Assembly: GCA_900546105.1 (NCBI GenBank) | Contig: URBP01000054.1 | Location: forward strand, 1 to 14,663 | Direction: 5' to 3' | From: an uncultured Collinsella sp. | GTDB lineage: Bacteria; Actinomycetota; Coriobacteriia; Coriobacteriales; Coriobacteriaceae | Length of the DNA stretch: 14,663 bases | Shown here: positions 1-7,270 of the stretch, in pieces | How the letters are laid out: the number at the start of each line of letters is the position of its first letter | Numbering within the stretch: the stretch's first letter is position 1 | Notes under the pieces: generated by a model | Told to the model about the DNA's origin: nothing | The model's input: the letters and a program-made list of their open reading frames with translations, nothing else | Databases searched by the model: none | Program-made: the position numbers and the translations under genes

Positions 1-1
1 A

Positions 2-697
2 AAGGCCGTGCTGTGCGAAAAGCCGGCCGTTTTGAGTGAGGAAGAGGCTCTCTCGATTGCCTCCGCCTCTCGCGAGTGCGGCGTGCTGTTTATGGAGGCG
101 ATGAAGAATCGGTTTTGCCCGATGCGCACTCGCGTGGAGGACTTGCTTGCGTCGGGCGAGCTCGGCTGTATCGTCTCGATCGAAAGCGTGCAAAAACTCG
201 ATTATGGTGAGTCCCCTTCGAGTTATCTGCTCGATCCGTTGCAGGGCGGCTGTCTATATGACATGGGCTGCTATGCGGTCGGGTGGTTTGAGGATTTGCT
301 TGCGGGTGCGTGCGATGTTTCGTCTCGTGAAGTTCGCTGGCGTGACGTATCGGGCGGCCGCGTGGATTGGGCCGATGAGATTCATATGAGTGTCGGCGGT
401 ATACCCATTCATATGGTGTGCGACGGCAAAGCAGCATATGAAAGCCGCTTAACGATTGCCTGCGAACGGGGTTCGTTGGAAATCGAGCGCCTCCATCGCC
501 CCGAGCTCGCCCATGTGAAGTACTCCGACGGTCGAGTGCTCGAAATCGACGCCCCATTTGAGGTCGATGATTTTTACGGCGAAGCTTCGCATGCGACTCA
601 GCTCATCCGGGCGGGGAAACTCGAGAGTCCCGTCATGCCCCTTGCCGCCACACAGCGCTGCGCGCAGATCATCGATGCGATTCGCTTGACGCTCTAG
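2..697 (+). CDS. Gfo/Idh/MocA-family NAD(P)-dependent oxidoreductase, 5'-truncated
   Basis: The gene enters from the left edge in frame at base 2, so the Rossmann dinucleotide-binding N-terminus is missing and 231 residues remain. The visible part opens with KAVLCEKPA. This is the EKP motif of Gfo/Idh/MocA dehydrogenases, whose Lys contributes to catalysis. FMEAMKNRFCP and GGCLYDMGCYAVGW follow, typical of the substrate-binding alpha/beta domain in sugar or dihydrodiol dehydrogenase-like members. GTG at 8 could be mistaken for a start, but it lies inside the EKP strand and cannot be the true one. The family oxidises or reduces sugar-like substrates in the cytoplasm; the substrate cannot be read from this fragment. 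Family assignment is confident, specificity is unknown. Confidence 0.85.
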   Translation, partial: KAVLCEKPAVLSEEEALSIASASRECGVLFMEAMKNRFCPMRTRVEDLLASGELGCIVSIESVQKLDYGESPSSYLLDPLQGGCLYDMGCYAVGWFEDLLAGACDVSSREVRWRDVSGGRVDWADEIHMSVGGIPIHMVCDGKAAYESRLTIACERGSLEIERLHRPELAHVKYSDGRVLEIDAPFEVDDFYGEASHATQLIRAGKLESPVMPLAATQRCAQIIDAIRLTL

Positions 698-715
698 GCT
701 GCGGTGCTGCTGCTC

Positions 716-755
716 AAGGGGGCTCGGCGGACCGTGCCCCTGATGCCCCTTTTAT
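716..755 (+). terminator. candidate intrinsic terminator after the oxidoreductase gene
   Basis: AAGGGGGC (716-723) can pair with GCCCCTT (745-751), with one bulged G, and the stem is followed by TTTTATAT. The loop is long and the stem short, so this is a weak candidate placed just after the oxidoreductase stop codon. Confidence 0.35.
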
Positions 756-758
756 ATC

Positions 759-821
759 TTGCGGTGGAATACGGTCTGTTTGCGCCAAAATAAGGCACCA
801 ATAGACCGTATTTCACCGCAA
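759..821. repeat. long imperfect inverted repeat (intergenic hairpin)
   Basis: Two 22-nt arms, 759-780 and 800-821, are reverse complements with only two mismatches. They contain GGTGGAATACGGTCT on the left and AGACCGTATTTCACC on the right. The 19-nt centre holds a short further GCC/GGC pairing around AAAATAA. There is no T tract after the right arm, so it does not look like a simple terminator. It sits alone between the oxidoreductase gene and nfo and ends about 20 nt before the nfo start. It resembles a REP/MITE-like intergenic palindrome, but copy number cannot be judged from one window. Confidence 0.7.
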
Positions 822-841
822 CTGATGAGGGGGAGCTGGAG

Positions 842-1708
842 ATGCTAACGATCGGGTGTCATCTTTCGACGACGAAGGGCTATCGGGCAATGGGGGAGAC
901 GGCGTTGTCCATTGGTGCCAATACCTTTGCGTTCTTTACGCGCAACCCGCGCGGTGGCAAGGCAAAAGACCTTGACATGGATGACGTGGCGGCTCTGCGC
1001 GAGCTTATGGCGCAAAACGACTTTGGACCGCTGGTGGCGCATGCCCCGTATACCTATAACCCCTGCTCCGCTAAGGAGCGAGCGCGCGAGTTTGCCTTGG
1101 AGGCTATGGCGGAAGATTTGCAGCGTCTGGAAGCACTGCCCGGCAACTACTACAACTTCCATCCCGGTGCGCATGTGGGACAGGGGGCAGACGCCGGCAT
1201 TCAGATGATTGTCGACACGCTGTGCCAGGTGATGTTTGAGGGACAGCAGACGACGGTATTGCTCGAGACCATGGCGGGTAAGGGCACCGAGGTGGGCCGT
1301 AGCTTTGAAGAGCTGGCGTGCATTATCGAGGGCGTTGCCGCCAAGTGTCCAGAGCTATCCGATAAGCTGGGCGTTTGTTTGGACACCTGCCATGTGAGCG
1401 ATGCCGGCTACGACATCATCCATGATCTGGACGGCGTACTCGACGAGTTCGACCGCGTGGTGGGTATCGAGCGCTTGCGCGCCGTGCATATCAATGACTC
1501 CAAGAACCCCTGCGGCGCCCATAAGGATCGCCACGAGTGCATTGGCAAGGGCTACCTGGGTAGTGAAGAGTTTGGTGGCGGTATGCAGGTTATGCAGAAT
1601 ATTGTATCGAATAGCCGCTTGCGTGCACTTCCATTTATTTTGGAGACGCCGAACGAACTTGCAGGTTATGCAGCTGAAATCAAACTGTTAAGGTCATTGC
1701 AGCAGTAA
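842..1708 (+). CDS. nfo: deoxyribonuclease IV (endonuclease IV, AP endonuclease)
   Basis: This 288-residue protein is a full-length member of the endonuclease IV TIM-barrel family. That family cleaves the phosphodiester 5' of abasic sites in base excision repair using a trinuclear zinc centre. All nine expected metal ligands can be placed: H67 (AHAPY), H107 (NFHPGAH), E142 (LLET), D181 and H184 (CLDTCHVSDAGYD), H216 (HINDS), D229 and H231 (HKDRHECIGKG) and E268 (ILETPN). The length matches the family. ATG at 842 follows a GAGG/GGGGAG purine stretch at 827-834. The gene stands alone: a hairpin repeat lies upstream and the promoter of an amino acid importer downstream. No frameshift or missing residue is seen, so the assignment is very secure. 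Confidence 0.96.
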   Translation: MLTIGCHLSTTKGYRAMGETALSIGANTFAFFTRNPRGGKAKDLDMDDVAALRELMAQNDFGPLVAHAPYTYNPCSAKERAREFALEAMAEDLQRLEALPGNYYNFHPGAHVGQGADAGIQMIVDTLCQVMFEGQQTTVLLETMAGKGTEVGRSFEELACIIEGVAAKCPELSDKLGVCLDTCHVSDAGYDIIHDLDGVLDEFDRVVGIERLRAVHINDSKNPCGAHKDRHECIGKGYLGSEEFGGGMQVMQNIVSNSRLRALPFILETPNELAGYAAEIKLLRSLQQ

Positions 1709-1769
1709 TGACTGTTGCTAAGTGGAGTATTCCATTCACGTTATGGGTTTGTTTCAATCAGTTTTCTCA

Positions 1770-1798
1770 TTGCAGATTCGTAATTCCGGGTGCATAAT
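1770..1798 (+). promoter_or_regulatory. sigma70-type promoter of the amino acid ABC operon
   Basis: TTGCAG at 1770-1775 and CATAAT at 1793-1798 are separated by exactly 17 bases. They lie 58 nt before the lipoprotein start. No operator or riboswitch-like structure was recognised in the 5' leader. Confidence 0.55.
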
Positions 1799-1855
1799 AG
1801 CCAACAGTTTTTGCAGACCTCTGAATCAAACGGGGTCACTGGAAGGAGACTGATT

Positions 1856-2716
1856 ATGAAGCTCAAGAAGCTTGGCGCGTTTGCAGCCACGGGCGCCATG
1901 GCGCTCGCTCTTGCACTGACGGGCTGTGGTTCGTCCAACGCCACCTCTGGTTCCGATGCCGGTTCCAGCAGCTCTGACAACGCGAAGGTCGAGAAGGTCG
2001 ACGGCTCCAAGGAGTATGCACTCGTCAAGGACGGTACGCTCACCGTCGGCACCTCTGCCGAGTACGCTCCGTTTGAGTACAAGGATGACAACGGCGATTA
2101 TCAGGGCTTTGACCTTGAGCTCATCAAGGCTATCGGCGACAAGCTGGGCCTGGATGTCGAGTATGTCAACAATGACTTTGACACGCTGGTTCCGGGCGTC
2201 GCTTCGGGCGCCAAGTATGACGTTTCCATCGCGGCTATCACCGACACGCCCGAGCGTGAGAAGGAAGTCACTTTCTCTGATTCCTACTACATGGACGATC
2301 AGGCTATCGTGACCAAGGTCGATAACACCGACATCACGGCCGACAACTACAGCGAGAAGCTCAACAACGCCGACGCTACCATCATCGTCCAGTCTGGCTC
2401 GACCGCCGAGGCCTTTGCCCAGGAGAACTTCCCCAAGGCCAAGATTGTTCCCTACAAGGACGCCACCGAGTGCTTCAGCGCCCTGCAGTCCGATAAGGGT
2501 GACGCCGTGGTGACCAACCGCTCCGTCGCCAGCCAGCTGACCGCCGAGCAGTTCAACACCTGCCAGACCATCAAGCAGATCAGCACCGGCGAGGAGTACG
2601 CCATCGCCATCAACCAGGGCAACACTAAGCTCAAGGACGACATCAACCAGGCCATCAAGGACCTGACCGATGACGGTACCGTTGACGCCCTCATGGCTAA
2701 GTACAACATCAAGTAA
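1856..2716 (+). CDS. amino acid ABC transporter substrate-binding lipoprotein (SBP family 3)
   Basis: The 286-residue protein starts at ATG 1856, 7 nt after a strong AAGGAG at 1843-1848. An earlier in-frame GTG at 1790 would place 22 unrelated residues before the signal peptide. Residues 1-23 are a lipoprotein signal (KLKK, hydrophobic core) with lipobox LTGC, so Cys24 is the predicted lipidation site. A Ser-rich linker runs to about residue 45. The family-3 solute-binding domain follows: GTLTVGTSAEYAPFEY (60-75), GFDLELIKAIG (84-94), YDVSIAAITDTPER (121-134) and FSDSYYM (140-146). It should capture a polar or charged amino acid outside the membrane and deliver it to the permease encoded next. 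The exact ligand (Gln, Arg, Cys and others are possible) cannot be decided by eye. Confidence 0.93.
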   Translation: MKLKKLGAFAATGAMALALALTGCGSSNATSGSDAGSSSSDNAKVEKVDGSKEYALVKDGTLTVGTSAEYAPFEYKDDNGDYQGFDLELIKAIGDKLGLDVEYVNNDFDTLVPGVASGAKYDVSIAAITDTPEREKEVTFSDSYYMDDQAIVTKVDNTDITADNYSEKLNNADATIIVQSGSTAEAFAQENFPKAKIVPYKDATECFSALQSDKGDAVVTNRSVASQLTAEQFNTCQTIKQISTGEEYAIAINQGNTKLKDDINQAIKDLTDDGTVDALMAKYNIK

Positions 2717-2737
2717 AATAGTCACTTGATTGCGCGC

Positions 2738-2776
2738 GGGCCCTTTCCGTTTTGCGGAGAGGGCCTTTGCGCTTTT
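2738..2776 (+). terminator. terminator-like hairpin between lipoprotein and permease genes
   Basis: GGCCCTTTCCG (2739-2749) pairs with CGGAGAGGGCC (2755-2765) with one G-U pair and a 5-nt loop. Outer GCGC pairs at 2732-2735 and 2769-2772 can extend it, and CTTTTCTT follows. It lies inside the importer operon, so it probably terminates only part of the transcripts or protects the 3' end of the upstream mRNA. Either effect would give more lipoprotein than membrane components, a common arrangement in such operons. Confidence 0.65.
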
Positions 2777-2833
2777 CTTGACGGAGAGCGTTTCCGTCTC
2801 GTTTTGCCGGCAACTTCTACGATAGGAGCCACC

Positions 2834-4195
2834 TTGTCTCGACTGAACAAAGGAGCCGCGGAGCAGCGTTTTCCACTGCCCGCCTTGCTCCAAAAGCTAG
2901 CCTGCGTCATGGCCGTGGCGCTCGCGCTGGTGTACGCGGGGGCATATGCGCCCACGACCGCCCAGGCGCTTGAGACCGCAAAGATCACCGCCCGACCCAA
3001 TACCGGTTCGGGCAGCGCTGTGGTCGGCGGCACCGAGACGCGAATTACCTGGGAAGTTCAGGCCGATGCCGACGAGGAGCTGAGCGGTCTTTCGCTGACG
3101 TTTGTCGACGGCACGACGTTTGGTGCCGATGACACGCGATTGACGATGCTCTCGGGCGATGACCTCATGGACCGTACGCCCATGAAGCCTACGTGCAAGG
3201 TCGACGGCCAGACGCTCAAGATCGATTTTGGCGAGACGGCTCCGGCCGGCGGCTATTTCCGTGTCGAGGTCTACGGCGTGACCTTCCCCGTCGAGGGCGG
3301 CGACGAGGCCTTTAGCGGAACCTACATCTTGGCTGACGGCTCGACCAAGAAGATCTCCAAGATTCCGTCGGTGGAGATCAAGGGCGTGACGGCATTCGAT
3401 AACTTCCTGGCCGACCTTAAGGAGCAGCCGTGGATCGAGGCGTGGAACTCAAATATGTTCCTCCGCCTGTTCCTGAACCCGGTTATTTTGGTCCAGAGCC
3501 TGCCGATCGTCTTCAAGGGCTTCCTCATGTCGCTCTCGATCGTGCTTGTGGCGTTCCCGTTGGCAATTCCCTTCGGTTTTGCGTTGTCGCTCATGCGCAT
3601 CTCCAAGTCGCGCATCCTGCGCTGCCTTGCCGGCATCTACGTGAATATCATCCGCGGCACGCCGGCGTTCCTGCAGATCTATATCGCGTTCTTTGGCCTG
3701 CCACTGGCCGGCGTCAAGGTGGATGATTATGTCCTGGGCGTCATCGTCATGGCCATGAACTCGTCTGCGTATCTGTGCGAGATCTTCCGTGCCGGTATTC
3801 AGTCGATTCCTAAGGGTCAAAACGAGGCTGCTCGCTCGCTGGGCATGAATGCCTTCCAGACACTACTCTACGTTATGATTCCGCAGACGTTCCGCAATGT
3901 TCTGCCTACGTTGACCAGCGAGTTTATCCTGCTCTACAAGGATACGTCGCTGCTCGCCGCCGTGGGCGTGGTCGAGATCGTCATGAACGCCCGTACCATC
4001 GTGGCCACGACGGGCTCCATTACGCCGTATGTGGTTGCCGCCCTGTTCTATCTGGTTATTACCCTGCCGCTTGCGCGCTTGGTGAGCGGTCTTGAGGCGA
4101 GGCTTTTGGGGACGACCGAGACCAAGAAAAAGCGTCCCAACAAGAGCGCTGGGCAGGTTGTCGCCACGCCCGCCGATCATATCGCCGGTCTGTAA
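2834..4195 (+). CDS. amino acid ABC transporter permease with N-terminal extracytoplasmic domain
   Basis: The chosen start is TTG 2834, preceded by AGGAG at 2824-2828, which gives 453 residues. The frame stays open upstream to 2726, but that stretch covers the terminator-like hairpin. Residues 1-45 form a signal peptide or first membrane segment (ALLQKLACVMAVALALVYAG, then PTTAQA). Residues about 46-200 are a polar, probably beta-rich domain (for example GGYFRVEVYGVTFPVEGG) not present in ordinary HisM/GlnP permeases of roughly 220-250 residues. Residues about 210-425 are the membrane domain, with the EAA loop beginning at E331 (EAARSLGMNAFQTLLYVMIP), which docks on the ATPase, and several hydrophobic helices. 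A basic tail ends the protein. Its stop codon overlaps the ribosome-binding site of the ATPase gene. Permease identity is secure; the role of the extra domain is unknown. Confidence 0.92.
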   Translation: MSRLNKGAAEQRFPLPALLQKLACVMAVALALVYAGAYAPTTAQALETAKITARPNTGSGSAVVGGTETRITWEVQADADEELSGLSLTFVDGTTFGADDTRLTMLSGDDLMDRTPMKPTCKVDGQTLKIDFGETAPAGGYFRVEVYGVTFPVEGGDEAFSGTYILADGSTKKISKIPSVEIKGVTAFDNFLADLKEQPWIEAWNSNMFLRLFLNPVILVQSLPIVFKGFLMSLSIVLVAFPLAIPFGFALSLMRISKSRILRCLAGIYVNIIRGTPAFLQIYIAFFGLPLAGVKVDDYVLGVIVMAMNSSAYLCEIFRAGIQSIPKGQNEAARSLGMNAFQTLLYVMIPQTFRNVLPTLTSEFILLYKDTSLLAAVGVVEIVMNARTIVATTGSITPYVVAALFYLVITLPLARLVSGLEARLLGTTETKKKRPNKSAGQVVATPADHIAGL

Positions 4196-4207
4196 GGAGG
4201 TCCTGGC

Positions 4208-4957
<750 letters not shown>

Positions 4958-4983
4958 CGGCGCCTCGAGGTTGTCGATATAAC

Positions 4984-5020
4984 AAACGGGGACCGGATAT
5001 GTATCCGGCCCCGTTTTTGT
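4984..5020 (+). terminator. intrinsic terminator of the amino acid ABC operon
   Basis: AAACGGGGACCGGATA (4984-4999) pairs with TATCCGGCCCCGTTT (5002-5016) with a single bulged A and a very tight loop. The stem is followed by TTTTTGTTT. It lies 26 nt after the ATPase stop codon. Confidence 0.9.
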
Positions 5021-5089
5021 TTGGGCATGAGCGACTGTTGTTGTGCGGTGCTCGGCTGTCAGCTGCTTTGAGACTTTATGCCGGCTTCG

Positions 5090-5509
5090 TTAGGCCAGCT
5101 CCGCTCCCAGAGCCTTGCAGGCCGCCTCGCCCTCATCGTCGGGGGCGTCGTAGCAAATGACGGAATCGACGACGTTGACACCTGCCTCGTCGGCATCCGC
5201 CTTCCAGTTGTCCATCCATTCGCCCTCGGCCCACGAATAAGAGCCAAAGAGGACGACCTTCTTGTCGCCGAGGGTTTCCTTGACTTCGTCCCACATCGGC
5301 TGGAACTCATCGTACTCGAGCTCCTCGGAGCCCATGGCGGGGCAGCCGAAGGCGAAGGCGTCATAGCCGGTGGCCTTGTCGGCGGAGAAGTCGGCGCAGG
5401 AGATGACATCTGTCTCGGCGCCGACTGACGTCGCGCCCTCGGCAACGAGGTTTGCCATGGCCTCGGTGTTGCCCGTGCCGCTCCAGTAGACGACCGCGAT
5501 CTTGCTCAT
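5090..5509 (-). CDS. short-chain flavodoxin
   Basis: The 139-residue protein starts MSKIAVVYWSGTGNTEAMAN. SGTGNTE (10-16) is the FMN phosphate-binding loop of flavodoxins. GSYSWAEGEWMDNW (89-102) is the second FMN-contacting loop, where W93 probably stacks on the isoalloxazine. PAMGSEELE (57-65) corresponds to the first isoalloxazine-contacting loop. The length fits short-chain flavodoxins such as those of Megasphaera and clostridia. It is a low-potential one-electron carrier in the cytoplasm, often replacing ferredoxin when iron is scarce. ATG 5509 is preceded on the minus strand by AAAGGA. It lies 46 nt downstream of the DUF3793 gene and is probably co-transcribed with it. A longer in-frame reading upstream is a shadow of the DUF3793 gene. 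Confidence 0.93.
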   Translation of the reverse strand: MSKIAVVYWSGTGNTEAMANLVAEGATSVGAETDVISCADFSADKATGYDAFAFGCPAMGSEELEYDEFQPMWDEVKETLGDKKVVLFGSYSWAEGEWMDNWKADADEAGVNVVDSVICYDAPDDEGEAACKALGAELA

Positions 5510-5555
5510 GTGTTGTCCTTTCGGTTGTGCGGCGTGCGGCCGCGGTTTGTATGTT

Positions 5556-6260
5556 CTATCGGGTTGCCTGGGCAAGTTTTGCCAGGCTATGGCCCTGCTG
5601 ATAGACATGGGTGAGGTGTTGCGTGCAAGCGCGGTAGGATTCGAACGTCGCAAGCGCTTGCCCGACATTCGTGTAGACCTTCCAAGGTCCAAAGACCTTG
5701 TAGTTCTCGCCATGCTGGACGATAAATTGACGCACATCTTCGTAGGGATATCCCAAAAAATAGCCAATTTCGTGAGGAAACTCGCAGGTGCAGCCGTCGC
5801 CGCAAGGTTCGCTCTGCGCAAGAACGCATGGTCCGTCGGCGCAGGCGCTTTCCGTGGCATTGCTGCTTGCCAGCGTGATGCGCGCGGCGAGATGCACCAG
5901 GGATGCGGGCAGGTTGTGGACATCGTAACCTTCGGCGGCAAGCGCCGTCGTGGCGCGGGGGTCGGAGAGGTATCGCATGAGGTCCGCAGGGCGGTACACA
6001 TAGATGAGCGCTCCGCAGGGGCGCCAGACCAAGACGCTCGTGTGGATGCCGAACGGTTGGAGTTCTCGGTTGCATTGAGCTATGACGGCAAGGAGATGTG
6101 TACGACGCACTTCGATATGGGGGTTGCCGGGCTTGCCGTTTTGACTTGCGTAGACGCCGGGATAGGTAAAGAGCGATGCCGGCTTGATGCCCGCGAGCGT
6201 GGGAGAGCAGTTGCGCACGATTGCTGCCTGAAACGTTGGGATGTCTATGGTTCGAGTCAC
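5556..6260 (-). CDS. DUF3793 family protein
   Basis: The start is GTG 6260, supported by AAGGAG a few bases upstream on the minus strand, giving 234 residues. CSPTLAGIKPASLF (18-31), RPCGALIYVYRP (80-91), EFPHEIGYFLGYPYEDVRQFI (160-180) and GPWKVY (191-196) are the conserved blocks I associate with DUF3793. This is an uncharacterised family common in gut anaerobes and often found beside flavodoxin or iron-related genes. No signal peptide or membrane segment is visible. A stretch at 140-159 carries five cysteines (C140, C145, C153, C157, C159) just before the FPHEIG block. The gene leads an operon with flavodoxin, which suggests a redox or metal-linked role; this is inference from context. The biochemical function is unknown. 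Confidence 0.82.
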   Translation of the reverse strand: MTRTIDIPTFQAAIVRNCSPTLAGIKPASLFTYPGVYASQNGKPGNPHIEVRRTHLLAVIAQCNRELQPFGIHTSVLVWRPCGALIYVYRPADLMRYLSDPRATTALAAEGYDVHNLPASLVHLAARITLASSNATESACADGPCVLAQSEPCGDGCTCEFPHEIGYFLGYPYEDVRQFIVQHGENYKVFGPWKVYTNVGQALATFESYRACTQHLTHVYQQGHSLAKLAQATR

Positions 6261-6298
6261 GGCGCTCCTTACGGATCTAAACTGTTAGCCTAGGAAAA

Positions 6299-6326
6299 CT
6301 TATACACGAAAGTAAGCCATGGTCAA
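6299..6326 (-). promoter_or_regulatory. promoter of the DUF3793-flavodoxin operon
   Basis: Read on the minus strand, TTGACC (plus positions 6326-6321) and TATAAG (6304-6299) are separated by 16 bases. They lie about 40 nt upstream of the GTG start. The element is back to back with the promoter of the HMA-domain gene. Confidence 0.6.
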
Positions 6327-6352
6327 CAAAAAAGTTTGAAGAGGGAAACTAA

Positions 6353-6384
6353 TTGACCGAACAGACATGATTTTGGGTTAAGAT
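6353..6384 (+). promoter_or_regulatory. candidate promoter of the HMA-domain gene
   Basis: TTGACC at 6353-6358 and TAAGAT at 6379-6384 are separated by 20 bases, longer than the usual 17. The next sequence is a G/C-tract palindrome resembling a CsoR operator, where transcription would begin. The -35 is unambiguous; the exact -10 could shift by one or two bases. Confidence 0.45.
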
Positions 6385-6388
6385 GGGG

Positions 6389-6406
6389 ACACCCCATGGG
6401 GGTATC
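6389..6406 (+). promoter_or_regulatory. CsoR-like copper operator
   Basis: The sequence CACCCCATGGGGGTATC (6390-6406) has the ACCC-N3-GGGGGTAT form of CsoR-family operators, such as the one known from Bacillus copZA. It lies just downstream of the proposed -10, where a repressor would block initiation. The gene behind it carries a GMSCDGC metal-binding motif. No csoR gene lies in this window, so the assignment rests on the match and the context. Confidence 0.5.
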
Positions 6407-6434
6407 TAGATAGTGCTACTTGAAAGGGGGGCGC

Positions 6435-6818
6435 ATGAGTGACTTGCTCAACCCTGCGAATCTCATCGTGCTGGCCGTCATTGCCGTCGGCATGTTTTTT
6501 GGACTGCGTCGCATTGCCGCTTCGACACACGGGAAGAGTTGTTGCAGCGATGGTGCGAGCGGCAAGAAGGCCAAAAAGGTTGTTGTGGTGGATACCGATG
6601 CGTCACACTATCCCTATAGCGATGAGCTGCTCATCGGCGGCATGAGCTGTGACGGCTGCGCTCAGAACGTAGCCAATGCCCTCAATGCGCTGGATGGTGT
6701 GTGGGCTACGGTAACGTACGCGGACCACACAGCGCGTGTGCGCTCCAAGCGGCCGATCAATCGCGGTGTCCTTGAGACGGCCGTGAGAGATGCGGGTTAC
6801 TACGTCATGACGCTGTAA
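6435..6818 (+). CDS. membrane-anchored heavy-metal-associated (HMA) domain protein
   Basis: The protein has 127 residues, starting at ATG 6435 after GAAAGGGGGG. A TTG five codons upstream is in frame but lacks a better site. Residues about 8-25 (ANLIVLAVIAVGMFFGLRR) form one membrane helix. They are followed by a short cytoplasmic stretch with a Cys pair (C36, C37, KSCCSDG) and a basic linker. This N-terminal half resembles small FeoB-associated Cys-rich membrane proteins. Residues 65-127 are an HMA fold with GMSCDGC (C72, C75) binding soft metals such as Cu(I). It is probably a tethered copper chaperone or sensor. A CsoR-like operator precedes it and divergent redox genes lie upstream. The metal and partner are inferred, not shown. 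Confidence 0.82.
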   Translation: MSDLLNPANLIVLAVIAVGMFFGLRRIAASTHGKSCCSDGASGKKAKKVVVVDTDASHYPYSDELLIGGMSCDGCAQNVANALNALDGVWATVTYADHTARVRSKRPINRGVLETAVRDAGYYVMTL

Positions 6819-6844
6819 GCGTCGCTCTGGGTGCGCTTCCTTGG

Positions 6845-7270
6845 CTAGGCTCGTCCGCGCAGCTCGATGTCTTGGATGTCGTCGAAGTCGATGGCGATGT
6901 CTCGGAGCTTGAGGAGCTTGAAGGCGGGGAGCGCCTCGTCGAGGATGCCGGTGCGGCTGCGATAGCCGTATGTATCGTAATAGGTGACACGAACCAAGTC
7001 GCTACGTTTGAGACCCTCGAGTTTTTTAGAGAGCACGAGGGCTTTTTCTTCCGTGAGCTCACGTTTTGGCTCGACGGTGATTTCCTGCTTGCGCACGAGT
7101 TCGTAGTATCCCGTGAGGGCGGCAAAGGGCATAAACTGCGCGGCACGGCCGGCACGGACGGCGCCGTTGGCGGTGAGCTTGGGGTCGGCGGATCGACGTC
7201 TTCCCTCGGGGTCCGCTAGACGTTCAAAAGGCGTCGGTGGCCGCATCGGCTGTTGTTGGGACTTAGGCAC
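6845..7270 (-). CDS. YolD-like protein, partner of the Y-family polymerase
   Basis: The 141-residue protein starts at GTG 7270, preceded by AGGAGG on the minus strand. The start overlaps the last 8 nt of the polymerase gene, so translation is coupled. GRAAQFMPFAALTGYYELVRKQE (41-63), the conserved block, together with ELTEEKALVLSKKLEGL (71-87), matches the YolD-like family. These small proteins are encoded beside UvrX/YqjW-type polymerases in Firmicutes and relatives. The second half is a small domain that may be beta-rich (DLVRVTYYDTYGYRSRTGIL). The N-terminus is Pro/Arg-rich and probably disordered. The function in translesion synthesis is not established; a regulatory or accessory role to the polymerase is inferred from constant linkage. 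It ends 26 nt from the convergent HMA gene. Confidence 0.78.
   Translation of the reverse strand: MPKSQQQPMRPPTPFERLADPEGRRRSADPKLTANGAVRAGRAAQFMPFAALTGYYELVRKQEITVEPKRELTEEKALVLSKKLEGLKRSDLVRVTYYDTYGYRSRTGILDEALPAFKLLKLRDIAIDFDDIQDIELRGRA

Noticed and set aside
1709..1769. A terminator after nfo
   Set aside because: Only four-base stems were found (CAGT/ACTG and TGGA/TCCA), with no T tract.
1826..2893. A 355-codon open frame on the minus strand opposite the lipoprotein gene
   Set aside because: It is low-complexity Val/Leu/Asp-rich sequence without family motifs or a ribosome-binding site. The plus-strand lipoprotein is clear.
5502..6293. A 263-codon plus-strand frame opposite the DUF3793 gene
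   Set aside because: It covers the divergent promoter region and lacks motifs. The minus strand has conserved DUF3793 blocks and a proper start.
6809..6823. A GACGC/GCGTC hairpin across the HMA gene stop codon as a terminator
   Set aside because: The stem is only five pairs and no T tract follows.
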